Shown here: positions 1 through 8,724 of the stretch, piece by piece
How the letters are laid out: every line of letters begins with the position of its first letter
Numbering within the stretch: position 1 is the stretch's first letter
Assembly: GCA_963727495.1 (NCBI GenBank)
Contig: CAVSGQ010000010.1
Coordinates: 1 to 64,000, forward strand
Direction: 5' to 3'
DNA: 64,000 nt
Source: Actinophytocola sp963727495
Lineage (GTDB): Bacteria; Actinomycetota; Actinomycetes; Mycobacteriales; Pseudonocardiaceae
Notes under the pieces: generated by a model
Database searches by the model: none
Seen by the model: the letters and a program-made list of their open reading frames with translations, nothing else
Told to the model about the DNA's origin: nothing
Position numbers and translations under genes: made by a program

Positions 1-54
1 CACCGCCCAGCTTGAGCAGCGTCTCCGGAACCCGTGCCCGCGGCCTTCCATCAC
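1..54 (-). CDS. pyrH: UMP kinase, N-terminal fragment (runs off the window edge)
   Basis: The reverse strand from about 54 has GTG-ATG start codons preceded by a strong GAGGGAGG ribosome site, and the bases at the window edge read LLKLGG, the phosphate-binding start of PyrH (UMP + ATP to UDP + ADP, pyrimidine synthesis). The position directly after tsf matches the standard rpsB-tsf-pyrH order. The start and the LLKLGG segment are in different frames, so one indel near position 25 is inferred. Only the first ~17 codons are present, so the identification rests on this motif and on context. Confidence 0.55.
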   Translation of the reverse strand, partial: MMEGRGHGFRRRCSSWAV

Positions 55-161
55 GACGTCCTCCCTCGCGCACTTCGTTCGTGGACTGACTACAGGACCG
101 CGCCCCGCCCTCGGCGAACGCGACAAGGTGGTGGGCACCGCCTGGTGCTTGGTTGCTCCGG

Positions 162-982
162 TCAGGACTGACCGACCTCGAAGCGGGCGAAGCGGGTGAC
201 CGTCGCGCCCGCCGCGTCGAGCACGGCCTTGACGGTCTTCTTGCTGTCGGTGACCGACGGCTGCTCGAGCAGGACCACGTCCTTGAAGAAGCCGTTGACG
301 CGACCCTCGACGATCTTCGGCAGGGCAGCCTCCGGCTTGCCCTCCTCGCTTGGCGGTCGCCTCGGCGATGCGGCGCTCCGTTGGCGACGATGTCCTCGGG
401 ACCTCCTCGCGGGTGACGTACTGCGCCTTCAGCGCGGCGATCTGCATCGCCGCGCCGCGCGGCCGGCCTCGGCGTCGCCGTCCCGGTACTCGACCAGCAC
501 ACCGACGGCGGTGGCAGGTCGTGGCGCGCGGTGCAGGTAGGTCGCGACGGCGCCGTCGAAGGACGACGACCCGGCGCAGCTCGAGCTTCTCGCCGATCTT
601 GGCGGACAGCTCCTGCACGGCGTCGGTCGACCGTCTTGCCGTCCAGCTCGGCGGCCTTGAGCGCGTCGACGTCGGCGGGCTTCGCGGCCTGCGCGACGTC
701 GGCGATCTCGTCGGCCAGACGCCTGGAAGTCGGCGTTCTTGGCGACGAAGTCGGTCTCGGAGTTGAGCTCGACCATGACGCCGCCGTCCTGGCGGCGACG
801 AGGCCGTTGGCCGTGGCGCGCTCGGCGCGCTTGCCGACGTCCTTGGCGCCCTTGATGCGCAGGACCTCGACGGCCTTGTCGAAGTCGCCGTCGGCCTCGT
901 CGAGGGCCTTCTTGCAGTCCATCATGCCGGCGCCGGTGAGCTCGCGGAGCCGCTTGACGTCGGCGGCGGTGTAGTTCGCCAT
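162..982 (-). CDS. tsf: Translation elongation factor Ts (several apparent frameshifts)
   Basis: EF-Ts recharges EF-Tu by GDP/GTP exchange. The N-terminus from ATG 982 reads MANYTAADVKRLRELTGAGM with the DCKKAL segment, the classic UBA-like start; further on MVELNSETDFVAKN, the EF-Tu contact region, is clear around 720-780, and the C-terminus ends in a conserved coiled stretch before TGA at 162. These pieces lie in different frames. At least four one-base indels (about 795, 725, 625 and in 345-545) break the frame, and the overall length (821 bases) fits a ~271-residue protein. It lies 34 bases after rpsB and should be cotranscribed with it. I read the breaks as sequence errors in an essential gene. 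Confidence 0.9.
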
Positions 983-1016
983 CTGGCTCGTCCTCCTTCT
1001 TTCGGCTGTGCTGGAG

Positions 1017-1864
1017 TCAGGACTCGGTGGCGGCCTCGGCCGGCTTGGTCTCGGCGGGCGGCGCCTCCGCCGGCCGGCGCGTTCTGGCCCACGAGCAGCT
1101 CCTGCTCCCACTCGGCGAGCGGCTCGTCGGCGCCGACGGCCTCGGGCTTGTCCTCGCCGTCCGGCTCGTTCCGCACGCCGGCGCGGGCCATCAGGCCCTC
1201 GGCCACGGCGTCGGCGACGACCCTGGTCAGCAGCGCGGCGGAGCGGATCGCGTCGTCGTTGCCCGGGATCGGGTAGTCGACCTCGTCGGGGTCGCAGTTG
1301 GTGTCGAGGATCGCGATGACCGGGATGTTCAGCTTGCGCGCCTCGCCGACGGCGATGTGCTCCTTCTTGGTGTCGACGATCCAGATCGCCGACGGCACCT
1401 TGGCCATGTCGCGGATGCCGCCGAGGGTGCGCTCGAGCTTGTTCTTCTCGCGCGTGAGCACCAGGATTTCCTTCTTGGTCGCCCTGCGCAGCCACCGGTC
1501 TGCTCGATGACCTCGAGCTCCTTGAGGCGCTGCAGCCGCTTGTGGACGGTGGCGAAGTTGGTGAGCATGCCGCCGAGCCAGCGCTGGTTGACGTAGGGCA
1601 TGCCGACGCGGGTGGCCTGCTCGGCGATCGCCTCCTGGGCCTGCTTCTTGGTGCCGACGAACAGGATCGAGCCGCCGTGGGCGACGGTCTGCTTGACGAA
1701 CTCGTAGGCCTGTCGATGTAGGTCAGCGTCTGCTGCAGGTCGATGATGTAGATGCCGTTGCGCTCGGTGAAGATGAAGCGCTTCATCTTCGGGTTCCAGC
1801 GACGGGTCTGGTGCCCGAAGTGCACGCCGCTGTCGAGCAGCTGCTTCATGGTGACGACGGCCAT
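1017..1864 (-). CDS. rpsB: 30S ribosomal protein uS2 (three apparent frameshifts)
   Basis: Starts at ATG 1864 (MAVVTMKQLLDSGVHFGHQT) and ends at TGA 1017. The hallmark strings FGHQTRRWNPKM, YIIDLQQT, NQRWLGGMLTNF and DTNCDPDEVDYPIPGNDDAIRS are all present, so the protein is full length (~281 residues). The frame changes near 1712, 1495 and 1075; the 848-base span is not divisible by three. uS2 binds the 30S head and is needed for S1 recruitment. The C-terminal ~45 residues are an Ala/Glu-rich tail typical of actinobacteria. It is first in the rpsB-tsf operon, with its promoter expected in 1865-2226. Confidence 0.93.
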
Positions 1865-2226
1865 GGCCTGCTTCGCACCTTCTTCTGTCTGCGCGCCGGG
1901 TGTCCGCCTCGGCGCGATTTCGGTTGTCGCGGCCCCTCCCCCTTCGAGAGGTCGCCTGGGTGCCGGTACTCGGCAGCTGGGCACCCGCATCTCGATCGTT
2001 GGATCTCGATTTCGGGACCGCCCGGATGCCGTTGTTGGTAGCTGGTGCACCGGCACGCGAAGTCGATCCGTGTGGTCACGGACCGCAGTAGCAGTCTACG
2101 CGGTCGGGCGGCGGGCCTTCGACCTGGCCACCCCGGGTAGAGCCGGTTATCCACAACTCGCCGGGTTGTCCACAGATTCCCGTCGGTGACGCTTCGCCGT
2201 CGGCCGGCGGGACGAAGCTGGACGCC
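1865..2226. other. Divergent intergenic region between rpsB and the M23 peptidase gene
   Basis: 362 bases without a convincing gene. It must hold the rpsB promoter (reverse strand) and that of the M23 gene (forward strand). I could not assign -35/-10 boxes with confidence; a TAGACT-like reverse-strand -10 lies near 2093-2098. The forward-strand end carries the paired DnaA-box element listed separately. Open frames crossing this area lack conserved motifs and look like GC-driven artefacts. Confidence 0.6.
2147..2174 (+). promoter_or_regulatory. Paired DnaA-box-like element upstream of the M23 gene
   Basis: TTATCCACAA (2147-2156) and TTGTCCACA (2166-2174) are direct repeats 19 bases apart start to start. 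The first matches the canonical DnaA box and the second the form common in GC-rich actinobacteria. The second box ends 53 bases before the M23 start codon. A very similar pair with the same spacing and distance lies upstream of yraN (8639-8666). DnaA binding is inferred from sequence only. Confidence 0.55.
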
Positions 2227-2880
2227 ATGGCTCCCCGCCCGGTCCCCCGCCTCCCCGTGTCCGTCCTCGTCCTGGTCACGGCGCTGACGTGCCGCCCTTG
2301 CCCACGACGACGCCGGCCTCGGGCGGCTCGTGTGTCTCCGCGAGCTGGGCAGGTCCGGTGGGGTCGGCGCAGCCGGGGCCGGTGGGCCCGGACCGACCAC
2401 CGTGGTGGGCGCTGCCGTGGCCGGGCACTGCCGCAACAGTCCGGCGACCCCCTCCCCGCCCAAGGGCCGGTTCGGGTGGCCCCTGGCGCCGCCACATCCG
2501 GTCGTGCGGCCGTTCGAGGCGCCCTCATCCCCGTACGGTCCGGGTCACCGCGGCGTCGACCTCGGCGGGCCGGTCGGAGCGCCGGTCCTGGCCGCTGCCC
2601 CCGGGGTGGTGGTGTTCGCCGGGCCACTTGCCGGGCGGGGCGTGGTCTCGGTCGACCCTCCGAACGGCCTGCGCACCACGTACGAGCCGGTGACGCCGTC
2701 GGTCACCGCGGGCCGGCGGGTGGCGGCCGGTGCCGTGCTGGGCCACCTGCGTCCCGGCCACGTGGGCTGCCCGGCCGCGTGCCTGCACTGGGGCGGCGAC
2801 GGGACGAGGAGTACCTCGACCCGCTGGCGTTGGTCGCCACCGGCCACGTCCGGCTCAAGCCGTGGGAGGGGGTGAGCTGA
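2227..2880 (+). CDS. Secreted M23 family (LytM-type) peptidoglycan endopeptidase, frame interrupted
   Basis: Begins MAPRPVPRLPVSVLVLVTA, a signal-peptide-like N-terminus. After a frame change near 2290-2440 comes an M23 core: GHRGVDLGGPVGAPV holds the first His and Asp zinc ligands, VVFAGPLAGRGVVSVD is the beta core, and CLHWG carries the C-terminal His. A second frame change near 2805 leads to the end (EYLDPLALV..LKPWEGVS). The size (~217 residues) fits a short exported M23 enzyme that cleaves peptide cross-links in the wall. This gene next to rpsB is a conserved actinobacterial arrangement. The breaks look like sequence errors, though a decayed gene cannot be excluded. Confidence 0.75.
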   Translation: MAPRPVPRLPVSVLVLVTALTCRPCPRRRRPRAARVSPRAGQVRWGRRSRGRWARTDHRGGRCRGRALPQQSGDPLPAQGPVRVAPGAATSGRAAVRGALIPVRSGSPRRRPRRAGRSAGPGRCPRGGGVRRATCRAGRGLGRPSERPAHHVRAGDAVGHRGPAGGGRCRAGPPASRPRGLPGRVPALGRRRDEEYLDPLALVATGHVRLKPWEGVS

Positions 2881-2884
2881 CGGC

Positions 2885-3809
2885 CTAGACCTCGGTCTTC
2901 TCCAGCAGCTTCGCCCGTAGCCGGAGCACAGCACGCGTGTGGAGCTGACACACACGGGACTCGGTGACCCCGAGCACCCGGCCGATCTCGGCGAGAGTGA
3001 GGTTCTCGAAGTAGTACAGCGTGACCACGACCCGGTCCCGCTCGGCGAGGTGCGCGATCGCCTGGGCGAGCTGGCGGCGGTTGTCCTGGTCGACCAGCAG
3101 CGCGACGGGGTCGAGCGCCTCCTGGTCCTCGAGGATGTCCGCGAGCGGTGTCGGCCCGCGTCCGGCCGCGGCGAGCTCGTCCAGCGCCACGACGCTGGTG
3201 AGCTGCAGTTGGGCGTAGACGTCGCCGAGCTCGTGACAGAGAGCCCCAGCTCGTCGGCGAGCTCGGCGTCGGTCGGGGTCCGGCGCAGCTTGGCACCGAG
3301 CCGCTCAAGCGCGCGTCGACCTCGCGGGCCCGGCCACGGACGGACCGCGGCACCCAGTCCTGCGCGCGAAGGTCGTCAAGGATGGCGCCGCGGATACGCT
3401 GCATCGCGTAGGTCTCGAACTTCAGCCCACGCTCTGGCTCGAACTTCTCGATGGCGTCGACCAGCCCGAAGATGCCCGACTGGATCAGGTCGGCGACCTC
3501 GACATGCGCCGGAAGGCCGGTCCCGACCCGGCCGGCGACGTACTTGACCAGCGGCGCGTAGTGCAGGACGAGCCGGTCCCGCAACGGCTGTTCGCGCCGC
3601 TCGCCGAACCGCCGCCACAGCGCGACGATGCCCGCCTCGACGTCGTCGAACGTGCGCTGGTCGCCGGGCAGCACGCCCGCGTGTTCGCCGAACCCGAAGC
3701 TCACGACGTGCCCGTTGGTCGCCACCACCGGCGGCATGCCAGTAGGCGACGGCTCCGAAATCCCAGTTCCTTGCTCTGGGTCACCGGGAGCGGGGGTGGG
3801 CTCGGTCAT
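2885..3809 (-). CDS. whiG: WhiG/FliA-family RNA polymerase sigma factor (two apparent frameshifts)
   Basis: Sigma-70 class 3 factor. Region 2 is clear after residue ~75 (LVLHYAPLVKYVAGRV, DLIQSGIFGLVDAIEKFEPE, FETYAMQRIRGAILDDLR), then region 3 (AKLRRTPTDAELADELG) and a C-terminal region 4 helix-turn-helix (LTLAEIGRVLGVTESRVCQL). The frame changes near 3310 and 3240, between regions 2 and 4. In Streptomyces WhiG commits aerial hyphae to sporulation; the exact regulon here is unknown, so the symbol denotes family. The ATG (3809) lies inside the 3' end of xerC, a 29-base overlap suggesting coupled translation. The N-terminal ~65 residues are Pro/Gly-rich and not conserved. Confidence 0.85.
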
Positions 3810-4804
3810 GTATTGCCTTCAGCCGTTCGACGGTCACATGTGTGTATAGCTGGGTGGTAGCGAGCGTAGCGTGACCAAGAAGCTCCTGAACGCTCCGAAG
3901 ATCCGCACCACCTTCGAGCAAATGCGTCGCAGTAGAGTGACGCAGACCATGTGGTCCTATGACGGGAGCACCCGGAACTGCACTCAACGCTTCGTGCACG
4001 ATACGTCGAACGCTCGCAGGTTGGAACCGGCCACCGCGTGCTCCCAGCAGCAACGAGGGTGGCGAGTCCGGCCGGGCCAACGCCGGCTGACCCGTCCGAG
4101 CCACTCCCGCACGGCCCGGTCGGCGGGCTCGCCGAAGGGCACCGTGCGCTCCTTGCCTCCTTTGCCGAGTACCACGACGACTCGTCTGTCCAGGTCAACA
4201 TCATCGACGTCCAGGCCGCACAGCTCGGAAACCCGAATGCCAGTCGCGTAGAGCAGCTCCAGCAAGGCGTGATCACGCAGCGCGACGGATCTTGTTCGGC
4301 GGCGCCCGATTCGGACGCCCTCAGCAGGTCGGCCGCCTGGTCCTGCCGCAGCACCGACGGCAACTTCCGGTTCGGCCGGGGCGACGCCAGCCGCGCGCCC
4401 GGGTCGGTCGCCAGGTGCCCTCGGCGGTGCGCCCATGCGGTGAACGTTCGGGCCGCCGCGGCCCGCCGGGCCAACGTCGTCCGGCTGGTGCCACCGCCAC
4501 GCAACGCGGCGAGCCACGCCCTCAGCGCCTGGAGGTCGAGGGCCTCGACCCCGCGCCCGCCGCTCCGGTCGGTGGCGCCGGACCGTTCGGTGTCGCCGGC
4601 GTCGACTACCGGCAACCCGTGCACGAACCCGAGCAGTGACACGACGTCGCCCACGTAGGCCCGCACCGTGTGCGCCGACAACCCCCGTTCGAGCGCGAGG
4701 TGTCGTTCGTAGGCGTGCACGACCTCGCGGACCGGCGGCGGCAGTGCGTCGCGGACCCGGTGCAGATCGACACGCTTCCGGCGGGCGGACGACGAACCAG
4801 GCAC
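3781..4804 (-). CDS. xerC: Tyrosine site-specific recombinase XerC-like (two apparent frameshifts)
   Basis: N-terminal SAM-like core-binding domain (YERHLALERGLSAHTVRAY) and C-terminal catalytic domain. The catalytic residues are visible: Arg in ATGIRVSELCGL, the HGLRH motif, LLGHATLATTQLYTHV with His and the nucleophile Tyr. Frame changes fall near 4295 and 4075 and the span is not a multiple of three. XerC with a partner resolves chromosome dimers at dif. GTG 4804 is taken as start. In actinobacteria xerC normally sits beside dprA, as here. An insert of ~25 residues (DAGDTERSGATDRSGG) after residue ~65 is unusual but lies in a loop. Confidence 0.88.
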
Positions 4805-4865
4805 GGTGGCGACGCTCCGCCATGACCCGGGACGGAGTCAAGTACCGCCACGCCGCGATGGGCCG

Positions 4866-6668
4866 TCAGTCAGGAGCCTGGCGCCATCCCTCCTCACACC
4901 GTTCGGCGAGCCCGGTGAGCTCGAGTTCGGGCAGGATCGCGCGTACCCGGTCGAGCGGGACCCCGGACTCGACCGCGACCTGCGCGGTGCTGCGTGCTCC
5001 GCGCCGACGCAGCGCCTCGTGCACGCGCAGGGCGTCGTCGCCGAGGCCGTCCGTCCGGCGGCGCGGGCCGTCGGGTCGGTCGGCGAGGTTCTCCCCGATC
5101 GGGCCGACGGCCTCGAGGATCTCGGCGACGGAGCCGGCGAGCATGGCGGCACCGGTGCGGAGCAGGTCATGGCAGCCGATGGAGGTGGCCGAGGTGATCG
5201 GGCCGGGCACGGCCATCACGACCTTGCCGAGCGCGGCGGCGGTGGTCGCGGTGTTGCGGGCGCCGCTGCGCACCCCGGCCTCGACCACGACGGTGGCCGT
5301 GGACAGCGCGGCGATCAGCCGGTTGCGGACCAGGAACCGGTGCTTGGCGGCCTGGGTGCCCGGCGGGTACTCGCTGAGCACCAGCCCGGTCTCGGCGATC
5401 CGGTCCAGCAGCGTGGCATGGCCGGAGGGGTAGTCGATGTCCACGCCGCAGCCGAGCACGGCGACCGTGGTGCCCTCGGCACTGAGCGCACCACGGTGAG
5501 CCGAGCCGTCGATGCCGTAGGCGGCGCCGGACACCACGGTCATGCCCGCGCCGGCCAGCCCGAAACCGACCTCAGCGGCCACGTGCTCGCCGTAGGGCGT
5601 GGCCGCCCGCGCACCGACCACCGACACGGCCCGGTCGAACACCTGCGACAGCGACGCCGGCCCGCGAGCCCACAGGCCCAGCGGGGCACCCGACCAGCGC
5701 TGCCCCCGGTCGGCCGCGGCCGCGAGGCACAGCAGTTGCCAGCCGGGCCACTCCTCGTCCTCGGGCACCACAAGCCGGGCACCGACGTGCTCCGCATCGG
5801 CCAGATCACTCGCCGCGAGATCGAGATGACGCCGCGCGGAGGTCTCGGCGAGCACCCGCGGCGGCACCTCCGCGGCCCGCACCCGCCGCGCCGCCGCCAC
5901 CGGCCCGACCGCGTCGACGAACGCGAGCAACGCCGTCGCGGGCGGCTCGGCGACCCGCATCAGGTACGTCCGCGCGAGCCGGAGCTCCTCGCCGACGGGC
6001 TGCGTGGCACCGGACTCGCTGCTCGTCGGCGGTGTCGCGGCGGGCGGCTGAACAGCTGCCTCCAGCACGGGCGAGGCGCGATCGACGGAGCAACGGGTGG
6101 CCAGGGCGCGCTCGGCAGCACTCGTGCGTGGGGTCGGCCCGACGGGGCGCGACGGTGGGTCCGTGCCCGGGGTGTTCGGCAGCTCTGGTGGCGCACGGTC
6201 GACCATGCGTTCGGTCAGACCGTGGTCGGAGATCTGGGCGGGCTCGGTCGGGCCGGTTGTCGCGTCGGGCGGGTCGGGCTCGGGGCTGGTTCGGGCGGCA
6301 GCGTGCTGCGCGGCCGGGAGCGAACCGTCCGGGCCGGACGAGGTGGAGTGGGGTGGCGCCGGGTCGGGCGGCCCAGAGCTCGCCGTCGTGGGGTCGGCAG
6401 ACGTCGTCGTGGGGTCAGCCGTCGCGGGATTAGCCGGAGTCCGGGCGGCTGTCGATGGACGGGCTGTCGCTGGGCCGGTGGGATCGGCTGAAGTGGGATC
6501 GGCTGAGCTGGGATCCGCGAAAGTCGAGAGAGCGGGGACGGTGAGGACCGGCGCGGGACCCGACGACGCGGGAGTCGAGGATGCGCGAGTCACGGGCGCG
6601 GGGTTCGGACCTGCGGGATTCGCAGGCGCGGGGCTCGGGTCGGGGGGCGGTGGGGTGGGGGTCGTCAT
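4866..6668 (-). CDS. dprA: DNA-processing protein DprA with a long low-complexity N-terminal extension
   Basis: 600 residues. The C-terminal ~375 residues are a complete DprA: a SAM-like start (LARTYLMRVAEPP), Rossmann core (SVVGARAATPYG, VVSGAAYGIDGSAHRGAL, AVLGCGVD, FLVRNRLIAAL, SGARNTA, VPGP) and a C-terminal winged helix. DprA loads RecA on incoming single-stranded DNA. Residues 1-~225 are Pro/Thr/Ser/Ala-rich with ADPTS-type repeats and no recognisable fold. The ATG at 6668 overlaps the comM stop as ATGA, which supports translation from there; a start near 5990 would give a usual-length protein. It follows yraN-comM in a tight operon. Confidence 0.92.
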   Translation of the reverse strand: MTTPTPPPPDPSPAPANPAGPNPAPVTRASSTPASSGPAPVLTVPALSTFADPSSADPTSADPTGPATARPSTAARTPANPATADPTTTSADPTTASSGPPDPAPPHSTSSGPDGSLPAAQHAAARTSPEPDPPDATTGPTEPAQISDHGLTERMVDRAPPELPNTPGTDPPSRPVGPTPRTSAAERALATRCSVDRASPVLEAAVQPPAATPPTSSESGATQPVGEELRLARTYLMRVAEPPATALLAFVDAVGPVAAARRVRAAEVPPRVLAETSARRHLDLAASDLADAEHVGARLVVPEDEEWPGWQLLCLAAAADRGQRWSGAPLGLWARGPASLSQVFDRAVSVVGARAATPYGEHVAAEVGFGLAGAGMTVVSGAAYGIDGSAHRGALSAEGTTVAVLGCGVDIDYPSGHATLLDRIAETGLVLSEYPPGTQAAKHRFLVRNRLIAALSTATVVVEAGVRSGARNTATTAAALGKVVMAVPGPITSATSIGCHDLLRTGAAMLAGSVAEILEAVGPIGENLADRPDGPRRRTDGLGDDALRVHEALRRRGARSTAQVAVESGVPLDRVRAILPELELTGLAERCEEGWRQAPD

Positions 6669-8188
6669 GTGGGTCTCCGGTCGCGGAATTCGAGGGCGGC
6701 GGCTACGTGGTCGACTTCGGGGCGGGTTGACTCGGACAAGTCGCTCAGGGTCCAGGCGACTCGCAGGCATCTGTCGGCGCCTCGGGCGGTGATGGCGCCG
6801 GTGTGGAGGACGCGGTCCAGCAGGGCCGTGACCTTGCGGGGTAACGCGAACTCGCGGCGGAGCATCGGTCCCGGGGCCTGGGCGTTCGTCAGCCAGCCGT
6901 GCTCCTGCCAGCGTTCGGCCGCGCGCCTCCTGGCCTTGTCGACCCGGGCGCGGACCTCCGCCGTCGTCTCGGGGATGGCCACCTCGGCACTGGACATCGC
7001 GGTGATGGGGCGCATGCGGACGCGCAGGTCGACCCGGTCGAGCAGCGGGCCGGACAGGCGGCCGAGGTAGCGGCGCTTCTCGTGCGGGGAGCAGGTGCAG
7101 TCCAGCTCCCTCGGCGGCGCGCACGGGCACGGGTTCGTCGCCAGCACCAGCTGGAACCGCGCCGGGTAGCGCACCACACCATCCCGCCGGGCCAGCCGGA
7201 CCTCGCCCTCCTCCAGCGCCGTGCGCAGGGCCTCCAGCCGGTTCGGGCCGAACTCGCACGCCTCGTCCATGAACAGCACCCCGTGGTGTGCCTGGCTGAT
7301 CGCCCCCGGCTTGGCCAGCCCCGCACCGCCGCCGACGAGACCGGACACCGACGTGGAGTGGTGCGGGGCGACGAACGGCGGCACCACCACGAGCGGCGCC
7401 TGCGCCGCCAGCAGGCCGGCGATCGAGTGGACCGCCGTCACCTCGAGCGCCTGCTCCTCGCTCAGCTCCGGCAGCAGGCCGGGCAGGCGCCTGGCGAGCA
7501 TGGTCTTGCCGGTGCCGGGCGGGCCCATGAGCAGCAGGTGGTGCCCGCCGGCCGCGGCCACCTCCAGCGCCCAGCGCGCCTCCGGCTGGCCGAGAACGTC
7601 GGACAGGTCAGGTGCGGACGCGGACGCGGGCTCGGCCCGCTCCGGCCGCGGACCGGGCCGGCGCAGCGGGTCCGCCTCGCCGCGCAGCCAGTCGAGGACC
7701 TCGGCCAGGCGGTCCGCGCCCCGCACGTCCAGGCCGCTGACCAGCGCCGCCTCGGCCAGCGACGGCGACGGCACCACCGCCCCGCGCAGGCCGGCGCGCC
7801 GTGCCGCCAGCAGCCCGGGCAGCACGCCTCGGACCGGGCGGACGCGCCCGTCCAGCGCGAGCTCGCCGATGAGCGCCGTGCCGGTGAGCGGCTCTCGCGG
7901 AACGCGGTCGGCGGCGGCGAGGACCGCGCAGGCCAGCGCGAGGTCGTAGCCGGAGCCACCCTTCGGCAGTGCCGCCGGGGACAGCGCCAGCGTCACGAGC
8001 TCGCCGGGCCACTCCTCGCGGCTGTTGCGGATGGCGGCACGGACGCGTTCCTTGGCCTCGTTGAGCGAGGCGTCGGGCAGGCCGACGATCTGGGTGCGCG
8101 GGCGGCCGCCGCCGATGTCGGCCTCGATCTCGACGGCCACGCCGTCCACGCCGAACAGGGCCACCGACCACGCCCGGGCGAGCGCCAT
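6665..8188 (-). CDS. comM: YifB/ComM family Mg-chelatase-like AAA+ ATPase
   Basis: 507 residues starting MALARAWSVALFGVDG. Has the N-terminal ChlI/Lon-S16-like domain (~10-130), a P-loop GPPGTGKTML (~220), Walker B LFMDEACEF, the cysteine cluster NPCPCAPPRELDCTCSPHE, and the C-terminal Mg_chelatase_C domain (residues ~400-500). ComM is a hexameric helicase promoting branch migration during recombination of taken-up DNA. Its ATG overlaps the yraN stop by one base (TGATG) and its own stop overlaps the dprA start (ATGA), so yraN-comM-dprA are translationally coupled. No catalytic motif is missing. Confidence 0.95.
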   Translation of the reverse strand: MALARAWSVALFGVDGVAVEIEADIGGGRPRTQIVGLPDASLNEAKERVRAAIRNSREEWPGELVTLALSPAALPKGGSGYDLALACAVLAAADRVPREPLTGTALIGELALDGRVRPVRGVLPGLLAARRAGLRGAVVPSPSLAEAALVSGLDVRGADRLAEVLDWLRGEADPLRRPGPRPERAEPASASAPDLSDVLGQPEARWALEVAAAGGHHLLLMGPPGTGKTMLARRLPGLLPELSEEQALEVTAVHSIAGLLAAQAPLVVVPPFVAPHHSTSVSGLVGGGAGLAKPGAISQAHHGVLFMDEACEFGPNRLEALRTALEEGEVRLARRDGVVRYPARFQLVLATNPCPCAPPRELDCTCSPHEKRRYLGRLSGPLLDRVDLRVRMRPITAMSSAEVAIPETTAEVRARVDKARRRAAERWQEHGWLTNAQAPGPMLRREFALPRKVTALLDRVLHTGAITARGADRCLRVAWTLSDLSESTRPEVDHVAAALEFRDRRPT

Positions 8189-8586
8189 CAGAACGCACCC
8201 TTGAGGTGCTGGATCCGGGGCGGCTCCCCCGGTGGCCAGACGATCGACACGATGTCGAAGCGCTCCTCGCACCAGCCGACGCCGTGGGCGGTGCGCCATC
8301 GTCTCGACAGGCGGCGGATGCGGTGGGCCTTCTCGTCGGTCACCGCCTCGGCGGGGTGGCCGAAGTGGGTGCCCGACCTCGTCTTGACCTCGCAGACGAT
8401 CAGCCGGCGCCGGTCGGTGGCCACGAGGTCGAGCTCGCCCTCCGCGCAGCGCCAGTTCCTGGACAGCACCACCAGGCCGCGGCTCTCCAGGTAGCGCGCC
8501 GCGAGGTCCTCGCCCCGTTCGCCGGTGCGGAGGTGTGGTGCCCGTGATGCCCGTGTCGTCCGTGGGCGGGTGGTGTCAGCCGTCAT
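8188..8586 (-). CDS. yraN: YraN family (UPF0102) predicted nuclease-fold protein
   Basis: 132 residues from ATG 8586 (MTADTTRPR). The restriction-endonuclease-like core is GERGEDLAARYLESRG, NWRCAEGELDLVA, and FVEVK-like LIVCEVKTRSG with the Glu/Lys pair of the PD-(D/E)XK fold. Function is unproven; the gene accompanies comM-dprA or rnhB widely. I chose 8586 over an upstream start at 8637 because conservation begins after it and the upstream part is Pro-rich. The paired DnaA-box element (8639-8666) lies 53 bases upstream. Confidence 0.92.
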   Translation of the reverse strand: MTADTTRPRTTRASRAPHLRTGERGEDLAARYLESRGLVVLSRNWRCAEGELDLVATDRRRLIVCEVKTRSGTHFGHPAEAVTDEKAHRIRRLSRRWRTAHGVGWCEERFDIVSIVWPPGEPPRIQHLKGAF

Positions 8587-8638
8587 GGCATCGACGTTCC
8601 CGGGCGGGGGCGGTGGGTGCCAGCGCGGGGACGCCAAC

Positions 8639-8666
8639 TGTGGACAGGTCGGCGGGTTGTGGACAA
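8639..8666 (-). promoter_or_regulatory. Paired DnaA-box-like element upstream of yraN-comM-dprA
   Basis: On the reverse strand TTGTCCACA (8666-8658) and CTGTCCACA (8647-8639) form a direct repeat 19 bases apart, joined by a spacer resembling the one at 2147-2174. The inner edge is 53 bases from the yraN start, the same distance as at the M23 gene. Binding by DnaA is an inference. Confidence 0.55.
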
Positions 8667-8724
8667 GTGCCGGGGACGGCGGGTGTTACGGGCGGGAGAT
8701 GTCGGTGGGGTGTGGTACCGGCGG

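Noticed and set aside
162..1864. tsf and rpsB as pseudogenes
   Set aside because: Both are essential and single-copy; conserved protein sequence continues across each break.
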